Positions 1-7,670 are shown, counted from the first letter of the stretch. The stretch is 18,060 nucleotides of DNA from Candidatus Kapaibacterium sp. (GCA_938038165.1 CALHRB010000167.1:1-18060); one strand, 5' to 3'. Made by a program: numbers and translations. The notes: a model not told the origin generated them from the letters alone.

Positions 1-290
1 TTAAAAACCATCATTAATCCAAAAGGAATGACAACACAATAACCGATGATGAGCAAAATAGGTGACACATAAACAGCAAGAGGATTGTTCCATTTTCCCT
101 GAGGTAAGGCAGGTTCTTCGGTTATACCAGTTGCCATAAGAATATAGCCAAGTATAATAATTCCAATACCAATACCCAGAACAATATAATTCTGTCTTGT
201 TAAGGGGAATTGCCAGTTGACTTTATCTTTACCGCTTTTTTTCTTAGTTTTTAGTTTATCAACTTTAGCTTTTTCAACCTGTTTTGCCAT
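1..290 (-). CDS. DUF3098-like small membrane protein, cut by window edge
   Basis: The reverse strand reads open from an ATG at 290 for 96 codons to the window edge. The next codon begins with AA, so the protein continues by at least one residue. Residues 1-26 are a very basic, lysine-rich cytoplasmic tail. Two hydrophobic helices follow, at about residues 35-55 and 71-95, joined by a short polar loop containing TEEPALPQGKWNNP. This basic tail plus two-helix hairpin, with an 'F(P/A)xTRxNY' entry to helix 1, matches my memory of the DUF3098 family of Bacteroidota, whose function is unknown. AAAAGGA lies about six bases upstream of the ATG and supports this start. The gene is divergent from the rsmI-like gene. 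The fold is clear; the family name is moderately sure. Confidence 0.7.
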   Translation of the reverse strand, partial: MAKQVEKAKVDKLKTKKKSGKDKVNWQFPLTRQNYIVLGIGIGIIILGYILMATGITEEPALPQGKWNNPLAVYVSPILLIIGYCVVIPFGLMMVF

Positions 291-320
291 ATTTTTCCTT
301 TTATTTAAAAATTAAGATTA

Positions 321-328
321 CAAATTTA
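321..328 (-). promoter_or_regulatory. Putative -7 box (TAAATTTG) for the DUF3098-like gene
   Basis: On the reverse strand this reads TAAATTTG, an exact match to the Bacteroidota TAnnTTTG -7 consensus. It lies about 30 bases upstream of the ATG at 290. No convincing -33 TTG is present at the usual distance, because the upstream DNA is nearly pure A/T. It sits inside one arm of the inverted repeat 319-400. Confidence 0.45.
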
Positions 329-390
329 ACTAATAATGGAAAAAAAGAAATTATTTTATAAAAAAAAAACAATAAGCTGAACGAAATTAG

Positions 391-398
391 TAAATTTG
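391..398 (+). promoter_or_regulatory. Putative -7 box (TAAATTTG) for the rsmI-like gene
   Basis: Exact TAnnTTTG match 30 bases upstream of the ATG at 429, mirrored by the reverse-strand box at 321-328. No clear -33 TTG is visible. It would drive rsmI and perhaps the three downstream genes. Confidence 0.45.
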
Positions 399-428
399 TA
401 TTTTTTAAAATAATTACTTGAACTACCT

Positions 429-1340
429 ATGTCCGAAGAACAAACAAATCAGGATAAAAAAAAGGGGAAATTGTATATTGTTTCTACGCCCATCGGGAAT
501 TTTGACGACATTACATTAAGAGCTTTAAAGGTTCTAAAAGCTTCTGACATTGTTATTTGCGAAGAGCCAAAAATTGGAGCAAGAATACTCCATAAATATA
601 ACCTAAAGCAAAAAATGGAGCTATTGAACGAGCAGAATGAATTCAAAAAAACAATCGAGCTTATCAAGATGCTCGAAGCAGGAACAAATTTAGCCCTGAT
701 TTCTGATTGCGGTACTCCTGTTTTTGCAGATCCTGGACTTATGCTTGTTCGTTCGGCATTAGCTAAACATATAGATATAGTTGTTGTCCCTGGTGCTACT
801 TCGATTATGACAGCATTGGTTAGGAGCGGCTTTGATTTAAGCCAGTTCCTTTATGCAGGTTTTCTAAGTCGCGATAAACAAGAGAGAATACTCCAATTGA
901 AAAGATTGAAAAATGAAGCAAAAACGGTTGTCCTGCTCGAAACACCTTACAGACTTATACCCTTGCTCGAAGCTGCAAGTCAGGTTATGCCCTTTCGTAA
1001 AGCTTACTTAGGCTGTAATCTGACTATGCCCTACGAAACACACCACTATGGCACCTTTTCTGAATTATATGAAAAAATGAAAAAGGAAAGATTCAAAGGT
1101 GAATTTGTTGTCTGTTTCGAAGGTGCCTCTCTCGAGGAGGTTGTCAAAGGCAAAGATGATGAATCGCAAATAAGTGAAAAATTACCTCAGGCAAAAAGAC
1201 TAATTAAAAGGTCGGAAATGCAAGGGGCAGGAGATAGAAATAAAACCTACCAAAAAAGCAGAAGCTCAAAATTTCCCCCTAAATCAAGAGATAATAAAAA
1301 GCGTCCTTTAAAAAAGAAAATCGAAATAAAGAAAAAATAA
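429..1340 (+). CDS. rsmI: RsmI-family (tetrapyrrole-methylase fold) SAM methyltransferase with basic C-terminal tail
   Basis: The RsmI family 2'-O-methylates C1402 of 16S rRNA in the decoding centre, using SAM. Visible family motifs are TPIGN (20-24) with DDITLRAL, SDCGTP (92-97) followed by DPG, PGATS (121-125), ETPYR (171-175), and the C-terminal GEFVV (224-228). The core ends near residue 235. The remaining about 68 residues are highly basic and low in complexity, ending in a lysine cluster, and could be an RNA-binding tail. Two departures stand out. The usual acidic-Asp-Thr-Arg (EDTR) stretch is EEPKIG (45-50), and the usual SDAGTP is SDCGTP. It may therefore be a divergent RsmI or a paralogue with another RNA target. 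No Shine-Dalgarno precedes the ATG. It is first in a run of four same-strand genes, 43 bases before the adenine deaminase start. Confidence 0.8.
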   Translation: MSEEQTNQDKKKGKLYIVSTPIGNFDDITLRALKVLKASDIVICEEPKIGARILHKYNLKQKMELLNEQNEFKKTIELIKMLEAGTNLALISDCGTPVFADPGLMLVRSALAKHIDIVVVPGATSIMTALVRSGFDLSQFLYAGFLSRDKQERILQLKRLKNEAKTVVLLETPYRLIPLLEAASQVMPFRKAYLGCNLTMPYETHHYGTFSELYEKMKKERFKGEFVVCFEGASLEEVVKGKDDESQISEKLPQAKRLIKRSEMQGAGDRNKTYQKSRSSKFPPKSRDNKKRPLKKKIEIKKK

Positions 1341-1372
1341 TTATTTTCACAATCTGAGTTTTATTGATTTGC

Positions 1373-1377
1373 AAAGG
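1373..1377 (+). promoter_or_regulatory. Ribosome binding site (AAAGG) that sets the adenine deaminase start
   Basis: AAAGG lies six bases before the ATG at 1384. It supports that ATG over the in-frame TTG at 1369, which would add five residues and overlap the binding site. Confidence 0.6.
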
Positions 1378-1383
1378 TCTGTT

Positions 1384-3012
1384 ATGTCGTTGATATTTGA
1401 ATCAAATATTGTTGATCTTATTAATGAAACAATTTTCCCCGGCAGACTTGAGATTGAAAATGGGAAGATAAAGTCAATCGAAGAGGTTGAGGGCAGTTTC
1501 GACAGCTTTATCCTTCCCGGCTTTATTGATTCTCACATTCACATCGAAAGCTCTATGCTTGTCCCATCGGAATTTGCAAAAATTGCCTCTGTCCACGGAA
1601 CTGTGGCTACTGTTTCAGATCCACATGAGATAGCAAATGTTCTTGGTGTTTCGGGCGTTGAATTTATGATAAAAAATTCGAGCAAAGTTCCTTTCAAGTT
1701 CTATTTTGGAGCTCCTTCCTGTGTTCCTGCCACTTATTTTGAAACTTCCGGAGGTACTATTACTCCAACTGATGTCGAAAATTTATTTGATAAATTTCAA
1801 TTGAAATACCTCAGCGAAATGATGAATTATCCAGGTGTCATCTTCGAAGATAATGAGGTTTTGCAAAAAATCAGCTTTGCAAAAAAAAGAGGACTTCCTA
1901 TTGATGGTCATGCTCCAAACCTAAGAGGTAAGGATTTGGAAAAATATGTTCAGGCGGGTATAACAACTGACCACGAGACTACTGGACTCGACGAAGCTCT
2001 GGAAAAAATAAGTCTGGGAATGAAAATTCTGATCAGAGAAGGTTCCGCTGCAAAAGACTTCGAAAATCTACATTCCCTGTTATCAACTCATAACGATATG
2101 GTGATGTTTTGCAGTGACGATAAACACCCTGACGATTTGATCAAAGGTCATATTAATCTTATGGTCAAAAAAGCTGTCGAAAAAGGACACAATCTTTTCA
2201 AAGTTCTAAAATCTGCCAGTTTCAATCCTGTTCAGCACTATAATCTTGATGTAGGTTTATTAAGACAAGGAGATGATGCAGATTTTATTATTGTTAACAA
2301 TCTAACTGAATTCCAGGTTCTTGATACATTTGTCAAAGGAATAAAAATAGCAGAAAATGGTCATACCCTCCTCTCTCCAGTAGAAATTGATTTAGTCAAC
2401 AAATTTAATTGCAAAGAAAAATTCCCTTATAATTTCTTTCTAAAACCAACGGGGAGAAAACTGAAAGTAATCGAAATTATTGATGGTGAAATATTAACTA
2501 ATCAGACATTTTCAAATGAATATGTCATTCATAGCAATTTAGTTTCGGATATTGCTCAGGATGTTCTGAAATGCACTGTTGTGAATAGATATTTTGATGC
2601 TAAGCCTGCAATTGGTTTTGTGAAAGGTTTTGGTTTAAAAAAAGGGGCAATCGCATCAAGTGTTGCTCACGACTCACATAATATAATAGCAGTGGGTGTT
2701 TCAGATAATGAAATATGTAAAGCCGTTAATAGTGTGATTAATCTTGGTGGAGGTTTGGTTGCAGTTAATGGAACGGATTTCTCTTTGTTGCCTTTGCCGG
2801 TTGCAGGACTTATGAGCGACGAAAATGCCTTCGATGTTGCAGAAAAGTATTCCCTGCTTCAGGAAAAAGTAAAATCTTTTGGATCAGATCTTAAATCACC
2901 ATTTATGACCCTTTCTTTTTTGGCACTACTTGTTATTCCAAAATTAAAATTAAGCGACAAAGGACTTTTTGATGCAGAAACATTTTCTTTTACCGAGCCT
3001 TTTTCAGATTAA
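1384..3012 (+). CDS. ade: Adenine deaminase (amidohydrolase family)
   Basis: It hydrolyses adenine to hypoxanthine and ammonia in cytoplasmic purine salvage, using a binuclear metal centre. The product is 542 residues, a little shorter than the roughly 580 of the E. coli and B. subtilis enzymes. Family landmarks in order: PGFIDSHIHIESSM, with metal-ligand histidines H51 and H53; a VSDPHEIANVLG segment (78-88); FGAPSCVPAT (108-117); SEMMN with E145; DGHAP with H176; DHETT with H197; and the FCSDDKHPDD active-site stretch (242-251). In the C-terminal domain are VAHDSHNI and a late AVNGTDFSLLPLPVAGLMS segment. All expected catalytic elements are present. Start chosen at ATG 1384 because of the AAAGG just upstream. 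The gene is 43 bases downstream of rsmI and probably co-transcribed with it. Family assignment is very sure; substrate is by family. Confidence 0.95.
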   Translation: MSLIFESNIVDLINETIFPGRLEIENGKIKSIEEVEGSFDSFILPGFIDSHIHIESSMLVPSEFAKIASVHGTVATVSDPHEIANVLGVSGVEFMIKNSSKVPFKFYFGAPSCVPATYFETSGGTITPTDVENLFDKFQLKYLSEMMNYPGVIFEDNEVLQKISFAKKRGLPIDGHAPNLRGKDLEKYVQAGITTDHETTGLDEALEKISLGMKILIREGSAAKDFENLHSLLSTHNDMVMFCSDDKHPDDLIKGHINLMVKKAVEKGHNLFKVLKSASFNPVQHYNLDVGLLRQGDDADFIIVNNLTEFQVLDTFVKGIKIAENGHTLLSPVEIDLVNKFNCKEKFPYNFFLKPTGRKLKVIEIIDGEILTNQTFSNEYVIHSNLVSDIAQDVLKCTVVNRYFDAKPAIGFVKGFGLKKGAIASSVAHDSHNIIAVGVSDNEICKAVNSVINLGGGLVAVNGTDFSLLPLPVAGLMSDENAFDVAEKYSLLQEKVKSFGSDLKSPFMTLSFLALLVIPKLKLSDKGLFDAETFSFTEPFSD

Positions 3013-3073
3013 TTTTGTTTTGAACATGAATTTTGCTAATTTAGAATAAGTTCCCTAACAAAAGTGGTGTGAA

Positions 3074-3466
3074 ATGGCAATAGTAGCAGGTCTTTACGTG
3101 CCAGGCTCAAAATATGACAATACACTTCCATATACTTATATGGCAAAGGAATTCATTATTGAAGGCGAAGAGGACATCACCAATCATTATTTTGCTGACA
3201 CTATCTGTGGTTTGATTGATTATCTCAACGAAAATTCAATTTCAGCCGATAGAGTGGAATTATTCGGTGTTTATAGAAATCAGGAAATTAATCTTGATAA
3301 AAAATATTGTATTGACGAAAAAGGAAATTGGCTTAAACGCCCTGATATCTGCCATTCACTCGAAGAACATTACAAACAAACTATGGAACTTCAATATAAA
3401 GGTCATCTGGAGCATTCTGATTGTGCCTTTACTGATAGAGAACGCGAAGGTATAGGCCCATTTTAA
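3074..3466 (+). CDS. Unrecognised 130-residue cytoplasmic protein
   Basis: I do not recognise a named family. The protein has no signal peptide or membrane helix and looks like a compact soluble domain of mixed alpha/beta composition. It contains four cysteines (C45, C79, C93, C117). A His/Cys-rich C-terminal part has CH at 93-94, H99, and H111-x2-H114-x2-C117, then a charged DRERE stretch. The coding frame is convincing: it fits between its neighbours, shows normal codon use, and the competing +1 frame (3216-3455) is only a shadow. It lies 61 bases after ade and 20 bases before the peptidase gene, so it is probably in the same transcript. A TAATTTTG box at 3010-3017 might give it its own promoter. 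The His/Cys cluster could bind metal, but this is speculation. Confidence 0.75.
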   Translation: MAIVAGLYVPGSKYDNTLPYTYMAKEFIIEGEEDITNHYFADTICGLIDYLNENSISADRVELFGVYRNQEINLDKKYCIDEKGNWLKRPDICHSLEEHYKQTMELQYKGHLEHSDCAFTDREREGIGPF

Positions 3467-3486
3467 TTTTTTTTAAACAGGAGTCC

Positions 3487-5466
3487 ATGAATTATTTGTT
3501 TTTAATAATTTCAATTGTTTTCGCTCTAAATAATAATCTCTTTTCCCAAAACTGGTTTGAAGAAAATGTCCTTTTGGCAAAGGAAATCGGAAAGCCCACT
3601 GAATTTATCGGACAGGCCTTTGATGTAATTCATTATGATTTATTTTTGGACCTTACAAAAGCACCATCGCCCGAAGCAATCGGCATTTGCAAAATTAAGT
3701 TCAAATGGATAGAAACACCCGATACTAATAAATTCTATTTCCACCTTAGAGATTTAAAAGTTGACTCTGTCATTTATGATAACCAAAAAATTGAAACTAC
3801 TTCGATTGGTGATAAAAGCTCAGCCACATTTCATTATGAGGTAATTCCACCTTATGGAAAGAAAGGGGACACAGCTCTCCTTACAATTTACTATAATGGA
3901 AGAATGACAACTGAACCGACGAGTCCCTATTGGGGCGGTGTTGGATCACGCGGATCAACACTTTTTGCCATGGGTGTAGGATTTTATAATAATTACGTTT
4001 CTGCAACTCAGCATTGGATGCCCTGCTACGATCATCCATCGGACAAAGCTACTTTTACAGGAAGATTTAAGGTTAAATCGGATAAAACTATTGCTTCTGT
4101 TGGGAACCTTATCAGGGCTCAAAATACTACTGATTCTGCCAAGATATTCGAATGGAAAACAGATTTTCCAGTAGCTACTTATTTGCTGACTTTTGCTGTG
4201 GATAATTATATTCATATAAGTATTCCGGGTTCAAATATTCCTATAGATATTTATACATTGAAAACTGACAGTATGGCTTCAGTAAAAAATTATCGCCTCG
4301 TCCCGAAAATGATTGATGCTTTTGAGCAAAGATTTGGGAAATACCCTTTCGAAAAAGCTGGTTATGTTAATACTCCAATCGGTGCTATGGAACATCAGAC
4401 AATGATTTCCTATCCTGCATATCTTATTAGAACTACCGATTCCGTTAATATGGTTGCAGCGCACGAACTTGCACATCAATGGTTCGGAGATCTTCTTACT
4501 TGCAGGGATTTTCGTGATGCATGGCTTAATGAAAGTTTTGCAACTTATTGCGAATCGATATGGTATGAATACCTTTTTGGCTCAGATAAATATTTTGAGA
4601 ATCAGAAATCGAAAGCTGAAAGATATTTGAAATCAATATCAAAGCAGGAAGGAATTTTTCCACTTTATGATTTTCCAAGAACTCCTCCATCTTCTAATTA
4701 CCCCGAAACAATTTATCAGAAAGGTGCAGTTATTCTTGGGATGCTTAGACACCAACTGGGTGACTCGCTGTTTTTCGGTGCACTAAGACATTATCTTGAC
4801 AAATTTGCTTATGCAACTGCAAGCACAGAGGATTTGAAGAAAGCTATTGAAGAATATACCGAAATAGAACTTGATTGGTTTTTCAATCAATGGGTTTATG
4901 GCAAAGGTTGGCCCATTTATGATTTCAAAATTAAAATACTGAAAGAAAATAATAACCTTTTTAAGCTATTTGTAACTGATTTAAAGCAAATCCAGAATTC
5001 ATCTTATGGATTATATGATAATGTCCCGCTTGAATTCAGTTTTTGGATTCCAAGTGAACAGAAATATATTCATAAAGTTTTGAAAATCAAGAGAGACATT
5101 GATAGTTACACTATTGATTCTTTGCCCGAATTTCAGAGTTTTTCATTGAATCAAGGCAAGAATGTGGTTTCTCTTCTCGAGTTTAACTATGCCTTAACAG
5201 ATCTGGTTGAGAAAGCAGAGAATAATAATAAATTACATATTTATCCTAATCCAGCTCATTCTGAGCTTTACATTGAATTTAATTTTGAAATAGAAAATTG
5301 CACTTTGATTTTATATAATACAATCGGTAAAGTAATATTAAAACATCATATAGGTCCGGACGAAGACTTATATAAAATTGATATTGGCGATTTAATCCCC
5401 GGTGTCTATTTCGTTAATATTAAAAATGGCTTTAAAAATCTTGTCAGAAAGATTATTGTTCAATAG
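3487..5466 (+). CDS. Secreted M1-family metallopeptidase with T9SS type A sorting domain
   Basis: A zinc aminopeptidase-like enzyme expected outside the cell or on its surface. Residues 1 to about 20 form a hydrophobic signal peptide ending near FSQ. The N-terminal beta domain is followed by the exopeptidase motif GAMEH (299-303). The zinc site HELAH (326-330) has its third ligand E349 exactly 18 residues further on, in NESFATY. The likely catalytic tyrosine is Y410 in TIYQKGA. From about residue 583 a typical type IX C-terminal sorting domain follows, with LHIYPNPAHSELYIEF, a GKVI turn, and the closing PGVYFVNIKNG...KIIVQ. That domain is cleaved after outer-membrane transport in known T9SS bacteria. 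A strong AGGAG (3479-3483) precedes the ATG, at a short three-base spacing. The substrate cannot be read from sequence; nutritional peptide breakdown is likely. Confidence 0.93.
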   Translation: MNYLFLIISIVFALNNNLFSQNWFEENVLLAKEIGKPTEFIGQAFDVIHYDLFLDLTKAPSPEAIGICKIKFKWIETPDTNKFYFHLRDLKVDSVIYDNQKIETTSIGDKSSATFHYEVIPPYGKKGDTALLTIYYNGRMTTEPTSPYWGGVGSRGSTLFAMGVGFYNNYVSATQHWMPCYDHPSDKATFTGRFKVKSDKTIASVGNLIRAQNTTDSAKIFEWKTDFPVATYLLTFAVDNYIHISIPGSNIPIDIYTLKTDSMASVKNYRLVPKMIDAFEQRFGKYPFEKAGYVNTPIGAMEHQTMISYPAYLIRTTDSVNMVAAHELAHQWFGDLLTCRDFRDAWLNESFATYCESIWYEYLFGSDKYFENQKSKAERYLKSISKQEGIFPLYDFPRTPPSSNYPETIYQKGAVILGMLRHQLGDSLFFGALRHYLDKFAYATASTEDLKKAIEEYTEIELDWFFNQWVYGKGWPIYDFKIKILKENNNLFKLFVTDLKQIQNSSYGLYDNVPLEFSFWIPSEQKYIHKVLKIKRDIDSYTIDSLPEFQSFSLNQGKNVVSLLEFNYALTDLVEKAENNNKLHIYPNPAHSELYIEFNFEIENCTLILYNTIGKVILKHHIGPDEDLYKIDIGDLIPGVYFVNIKNGFKNLVRKIIVQ

Positions 5467-5614
5467 TCCTTCGGCAATCTTCTCTGAAATGACTAACTTC
5501 GTTCGTTTAATCACTTTTAGTTTAAGGAAGAACAAAGAAAATTTGTTGATTCATCAGCTTTTTTGGCGGTAGGTTTATTTTAATTCTGGAAGAACTTTAA
5601 TCCCAAATATTCTT

Positions 5615-6028
5615 TTAATCAGACAGGCTGACAATATACCAGTTTTCATCGAACTTTGATGTTACAAATGTGATTGTTTTCAGATAATCGAATTCAATAT
5701 TTAGCTTAAATGAATTTTCACTCAAAGAATCCGATTGGAAATCAGTTATAGGTTTATTATTGATTATTCTGCGGATTCTTGAAAGCTCGTCATAAAGCTC
5801 AAGCTTCTCAAGTGCAAGATAAGGATAGCCCGACGGCCTAAGCATGAGCCTGATAGCTGCAGGAACATTATTACTATCGAGTTCAGATTTGAAAAGATAA
5901 ACCGTCCCGATAGGGGATTTTTGATTTGCTTCAATCTGAGGCTTTGAAATTCTTTTTCCGCTAACAGTAAAAATTTCACAGCCATAAAGAAAAAGGAAAC
6001 ATAGTGATAATATATAAAGTCTTTTCAT
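5615..6028 (-). CDS. Small predicted lipoprotein, function unknown
   Basis: The 137-residue product begins with a basic MKR, a hydrophobic stretch and the lipobox LYGC, with C17 as the lipidated residue. The -2 tyrosine is unusual for a lipobox. The mature part is about 120 residues of mixed charged and beta-prone sequence with a repeated 'LDSN/SDSLSEN' flavour. It ends in an alternating pattern (TITFVTSKFDENWYIVSLSD) like the small cystatin/NTF2-like folds that often end in 'W.I..l'; I offer that only as a resemblance. Its ATG overlaps the hydrolase stop in an ATGA (6025-6028), so translation is probably coupled. It converges with the peptidase gene across 148 bases in which I see no strong terminator. 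Confidence 0.75.
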   Translation of the reverse strand: MKRLYILSLCFLFLYGCEIFTVSGKRISKPQIEANQKSPIGTVYLFKSELDSNNVPAAIRLMLRPSGYPYLALEKLELYDELSRIRRIINNKPITDFQSDSLSENSFKLNIEFDYLKTITFVTSKFDENWYIVSLSD

Positions 6029-6876
6029 TGTAATCCAATAAATATTTTTGTCGAGGTAATTGTTTCTTCCAATGCTTGCCCAGCTTGAACAAATGGATGC
6101 TCAACCCCAAAAGTATGACCTGTTCTTCCAATAATTTTCAAATTTAAACCATTGTTGTTCTTGCAGGCTTCAGCAAGTTCATAAGCTTCGGATACTGGAA
6201 CAGTAATGTCCTCACTTCCGTGAAGAATCAGAACAGGATTATTATAATTTCTCAAAGCATCCAAGAGTTTATCGTTATAATTATTATTTTCAATGTCTTC
6301 CAGATAACTTAAATTTATAGTCAGTTCCTGTCCTGTCCTGTTATTAGTAAAGCGAAGCAAACCATCATTACGCCACTGCTCTTTTTGTCTTTCGGTATAT
6401 CTACCAAGCCTTGAAACCGAAGCCAAAAGAATTAAGCCGTCGGGTTTTATTTCTTCAGCGGAAAGAACAGCAACCGCTCCACCCAAAGAATGACCAACCA
6501 GAAACACTTGCCCGTTCCAAATGTCATCAAATGAAATATCCTCAACAAGTGTGCCATCCTTGAATCGAGTAAATACTTCGACTACATCCGAGATTTCTCG
6601 AGAAACGGTATTTAAAGCAAATTTTTCGGGATATGCCACCAGATCTGTATCTTCACTCATTCCATTCAGAGAAAAGTCGAACCTGATGACAATAGAATTA
6701 CTTTGAGCAAGAGACTCCGAAAAATAAGGTAAAAAACCCCAATCCTTCCATCCTTTAAATCCGTGAAGAATAATAACCAAAGGAAGGTTCTTCTTTCCCC
6801 CGCTAAAAAGGATTTTTCCCTTTATTTCATCTTTATAATTATTATTAAAACTAAATCTTTTTTCAATTATATTCAT
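6025..6876 (-). CDS. Alpha/beta-hydrolase fold serine esterase
   Basis: A 283-residue cytoplasmic hydrolase with no signal peptide. The first strand leads to the oxyanion-hole motif HGFKGWKDWGF (38-48). The nucleophile elbow is GHSLGG with S130. The acid is D223 in HGSEDITVP, and the histidine is H254 in GHTFG, so a full catalytic triad is present. A cap of about 60 residues (155-212) lies between strands 6 and 7. The layout resembles cinnamoyl- or feruloyl-esterase-like and acylglycerol-lipase-like hydrolases of 250-290 residues, but the substrate is unknown. It is first in a two-gene unit with the lipoprotein, coupled through ATGA. It is divergent from maf, with a candidate promoter at 6937-6944. 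Confidence 0.9.
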   Translation of the reverse strand: MNIIEKRFSFNNNYKDEIKGKILFSGGKKNLPLVIILHGFKGWKDWGFLPYFSESLAQSNSIVIRFDFSLNGMSEDTDLVAYPEKFALNTVSREISDVVEVFTRFKDGTLVEDISFDDIWNGQVFLVGHSLGGAVAVLSAEEIKPDGLILLASVSRLGRYTERQKEQWRNDGLLRFTNNRTGQELTINLSYLEDIENNNYNDKLLDALRNYNNPVLILHGSEDITVPVSEAYELAEACKNNNGLNLKIIGRTGHTFGVEHPFVQAGQALEETITSTKIFIGLQ

Positions 6877-6925
6877 TAAAATCCAAAATCAAACCTTATC
6901 GGTTTATATTATCGTCATTTTCGAA

Positions 6926-6969
6926 TTGAACAATTACAAAATTATAAATAAAAATTACTGATTGTTCAA
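6926..6969. repeat. 9-bp inverted repeat in the hydrolase/maf divergent region
   Basis: TTGAACAAT at 6926-6934 and ATTGTTCAA at 6961-6969 are perfect reverse complements separated by 26 bases. The reverse-strand TAATTTTG box (6937-6944) lies between them. The right arm supplies a reverse-strand TTG 22 bases from that box. It could be a repressor site bound as two half-sites, a leader-RNA stem, or a chance match in A/T-rich DNA. Confidence 0.45.
6937..6944 (-). promoter_or_regulatory. Putative promoter (TAATTTTG) for hydrolase-lipoprotein pair
   Basis: The reverse strand reads TAATTTTG, an exact TAnnTTTG match. A TTG (reverse strand, 6969-6967) lies 22 bases upstream, within the loose range seen for Bacteroidota -33/-7 promoters. 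Transcripts would carry a leader of about 50-60 bases. Confidence 0.45.
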
Positions 6970-7008
6970 CAAAAACTAATTTAAAGAATGTTCGTTAATA
7001 AAAATTTG

Positions 7009-7016
7009 TACCTTTG
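7009..7016 (+). promoter_or_regulatory. Putative -7 box (TACCTTTG) for maf-plsY
   Basis: Exact TAnnTTTG match 21 bases before the maf ATG, so the 5' leader would be short (about 15 bases). No clear -33 TTG is seen at the usual spacing. No Shine-Dalgarno precedes the start. Confidence 0.5.
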
Positions 7017-7037
7017 ATATGTTGAAAAATTGACACT

Positions 7038-7670
7038 ATGTTGAAGATTGCACAACTTTTGAAATTAGACGTTCCTTTGATATTAGCTTCGAAGTCCCCC
7101 AGAAGAAAAAAATTGCTTGAGCAACTTGGCTTAAGTTTTCAGGTTATCCCCTCAGATTTTGCAGAAGAAAATCATTCAATCAATTATTTACCAGAGGATT
7201 ATGTTCAAAAACTGTCGCTCGAAAAGGCATTGGATGTTGCCCGTAAAATAAAAAATTCCTCGATTGTTATTGGAGCAGATACTATAGTGCTTCTAAATGG
7301 AAAAATAATCAACAAGCCCCTTGATGATAAAGATGCAAAAAAAATTCTTAAAAAACTTAGCAACAAAACCCATACAGTTCTTACAGGGTTATCGTTTGTA
7401 AAAGTTCCGGAGCAAAAATTTATTACTACCTATCAGAAAACATTGGTTTCCTTCAGAAAACTGGACGAGGATGAAATTGATGCATACATAAAAAGCGGTT
7501 CACCGCTGGACAAAGCTGGAGCATACGGCATTCAGGATGATTTTGGTGCACTTTTTGTAAGTCATATACAGGGTTGCTATTACAATATTGTCGGGCTTCC
7601 ACTTGAGCTTTTCTATCAGACATTAAAAGAATTCATAAAATCGAATTATGGCAACAGAAAGCATTTATAG
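7038..7670 (+). CDS. maf: Maf-family nucleoside triphosphate pyrophosphatase
   Basis: Maf proteins hydrolyse non-canonical or excess nucleotides to the monophosphate plus pyrophosphate, limiting their entry into nucleic acids. At 210 residues it has normal family length. Motifs are LASKSPRRKKLL (16-27, phosphate-binding SPRR), IGADTIV with catalytic D81, GKIINKP (88-94), and the C-terminal DKAGAYGIQDDFGALFV followed by GLPL. The GAYGIQ...FV form fits the YhdE (dTTP/UTP) branch better than the YceF branch, as far as can be judged by eye. Its last 23 bases overlap the plsY start, so the two genes are translationally linked. Confidence 0.92.
   Translation: MLKIAQLLKLDVPLILASKSPRRKKLLEQLGLSFQVIPSDFAEENHSINYLPEDYVQKLSLEKALDVARKIKNSSIVIGADTIVLLNGKIINKPLDDKDAKKILKKLSNKTHTVLTGLSFVKVPEQKFITTYQKTLVSFRKLDEDEIDAYIKSGSPLDKAGAYGIQDDFGALFVSHIQGCYYNIVGLPLELFYQTLKEFIKSNYGNRKHL

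Larger units (their letters stand above)
319..400. repeat. Inverted repeat spanning the divergent promoter region
   Basis: The left arm, 319-334, is TACAAATTTAACTAAT. The right arm, 386-400, is ATTAGTAAATTTGTA. The reverse complement of the right arm matches all of the left arm except for one extra A. The 51-base spacer is A/T-rich. Each arm contains a TAAATTTG box pointing outward toward its own gene, so the symmetry probably reflects two mirror-image promoters. It could also be a regulator site repeated in both orientations. Confidence 0.6.

Noticed and set aside
2920..2936. TGGCAC followed by TTGT as a sigma-54 promoter
   Set aside because: Lies inside the adenine deaminase coding region, and the -12 part does not match at the required spacing.
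3216..3455. 79-codon forward ORF inside the 130-residue unknown gene
   Set aside because: Shadow in the +1 frame; the 3074 frame has a better start, fits its neighbours and has a more protein-like composition.
5531..5565. AACAAA/TTTGTT hairpin (5531-5547) and TGAT/ATCA with a following T run (5547-5564) as terminators between convergent genes
   Set aside because: Stems are short and A/T-only, or the loop is only two bases, so they are too weak to call.
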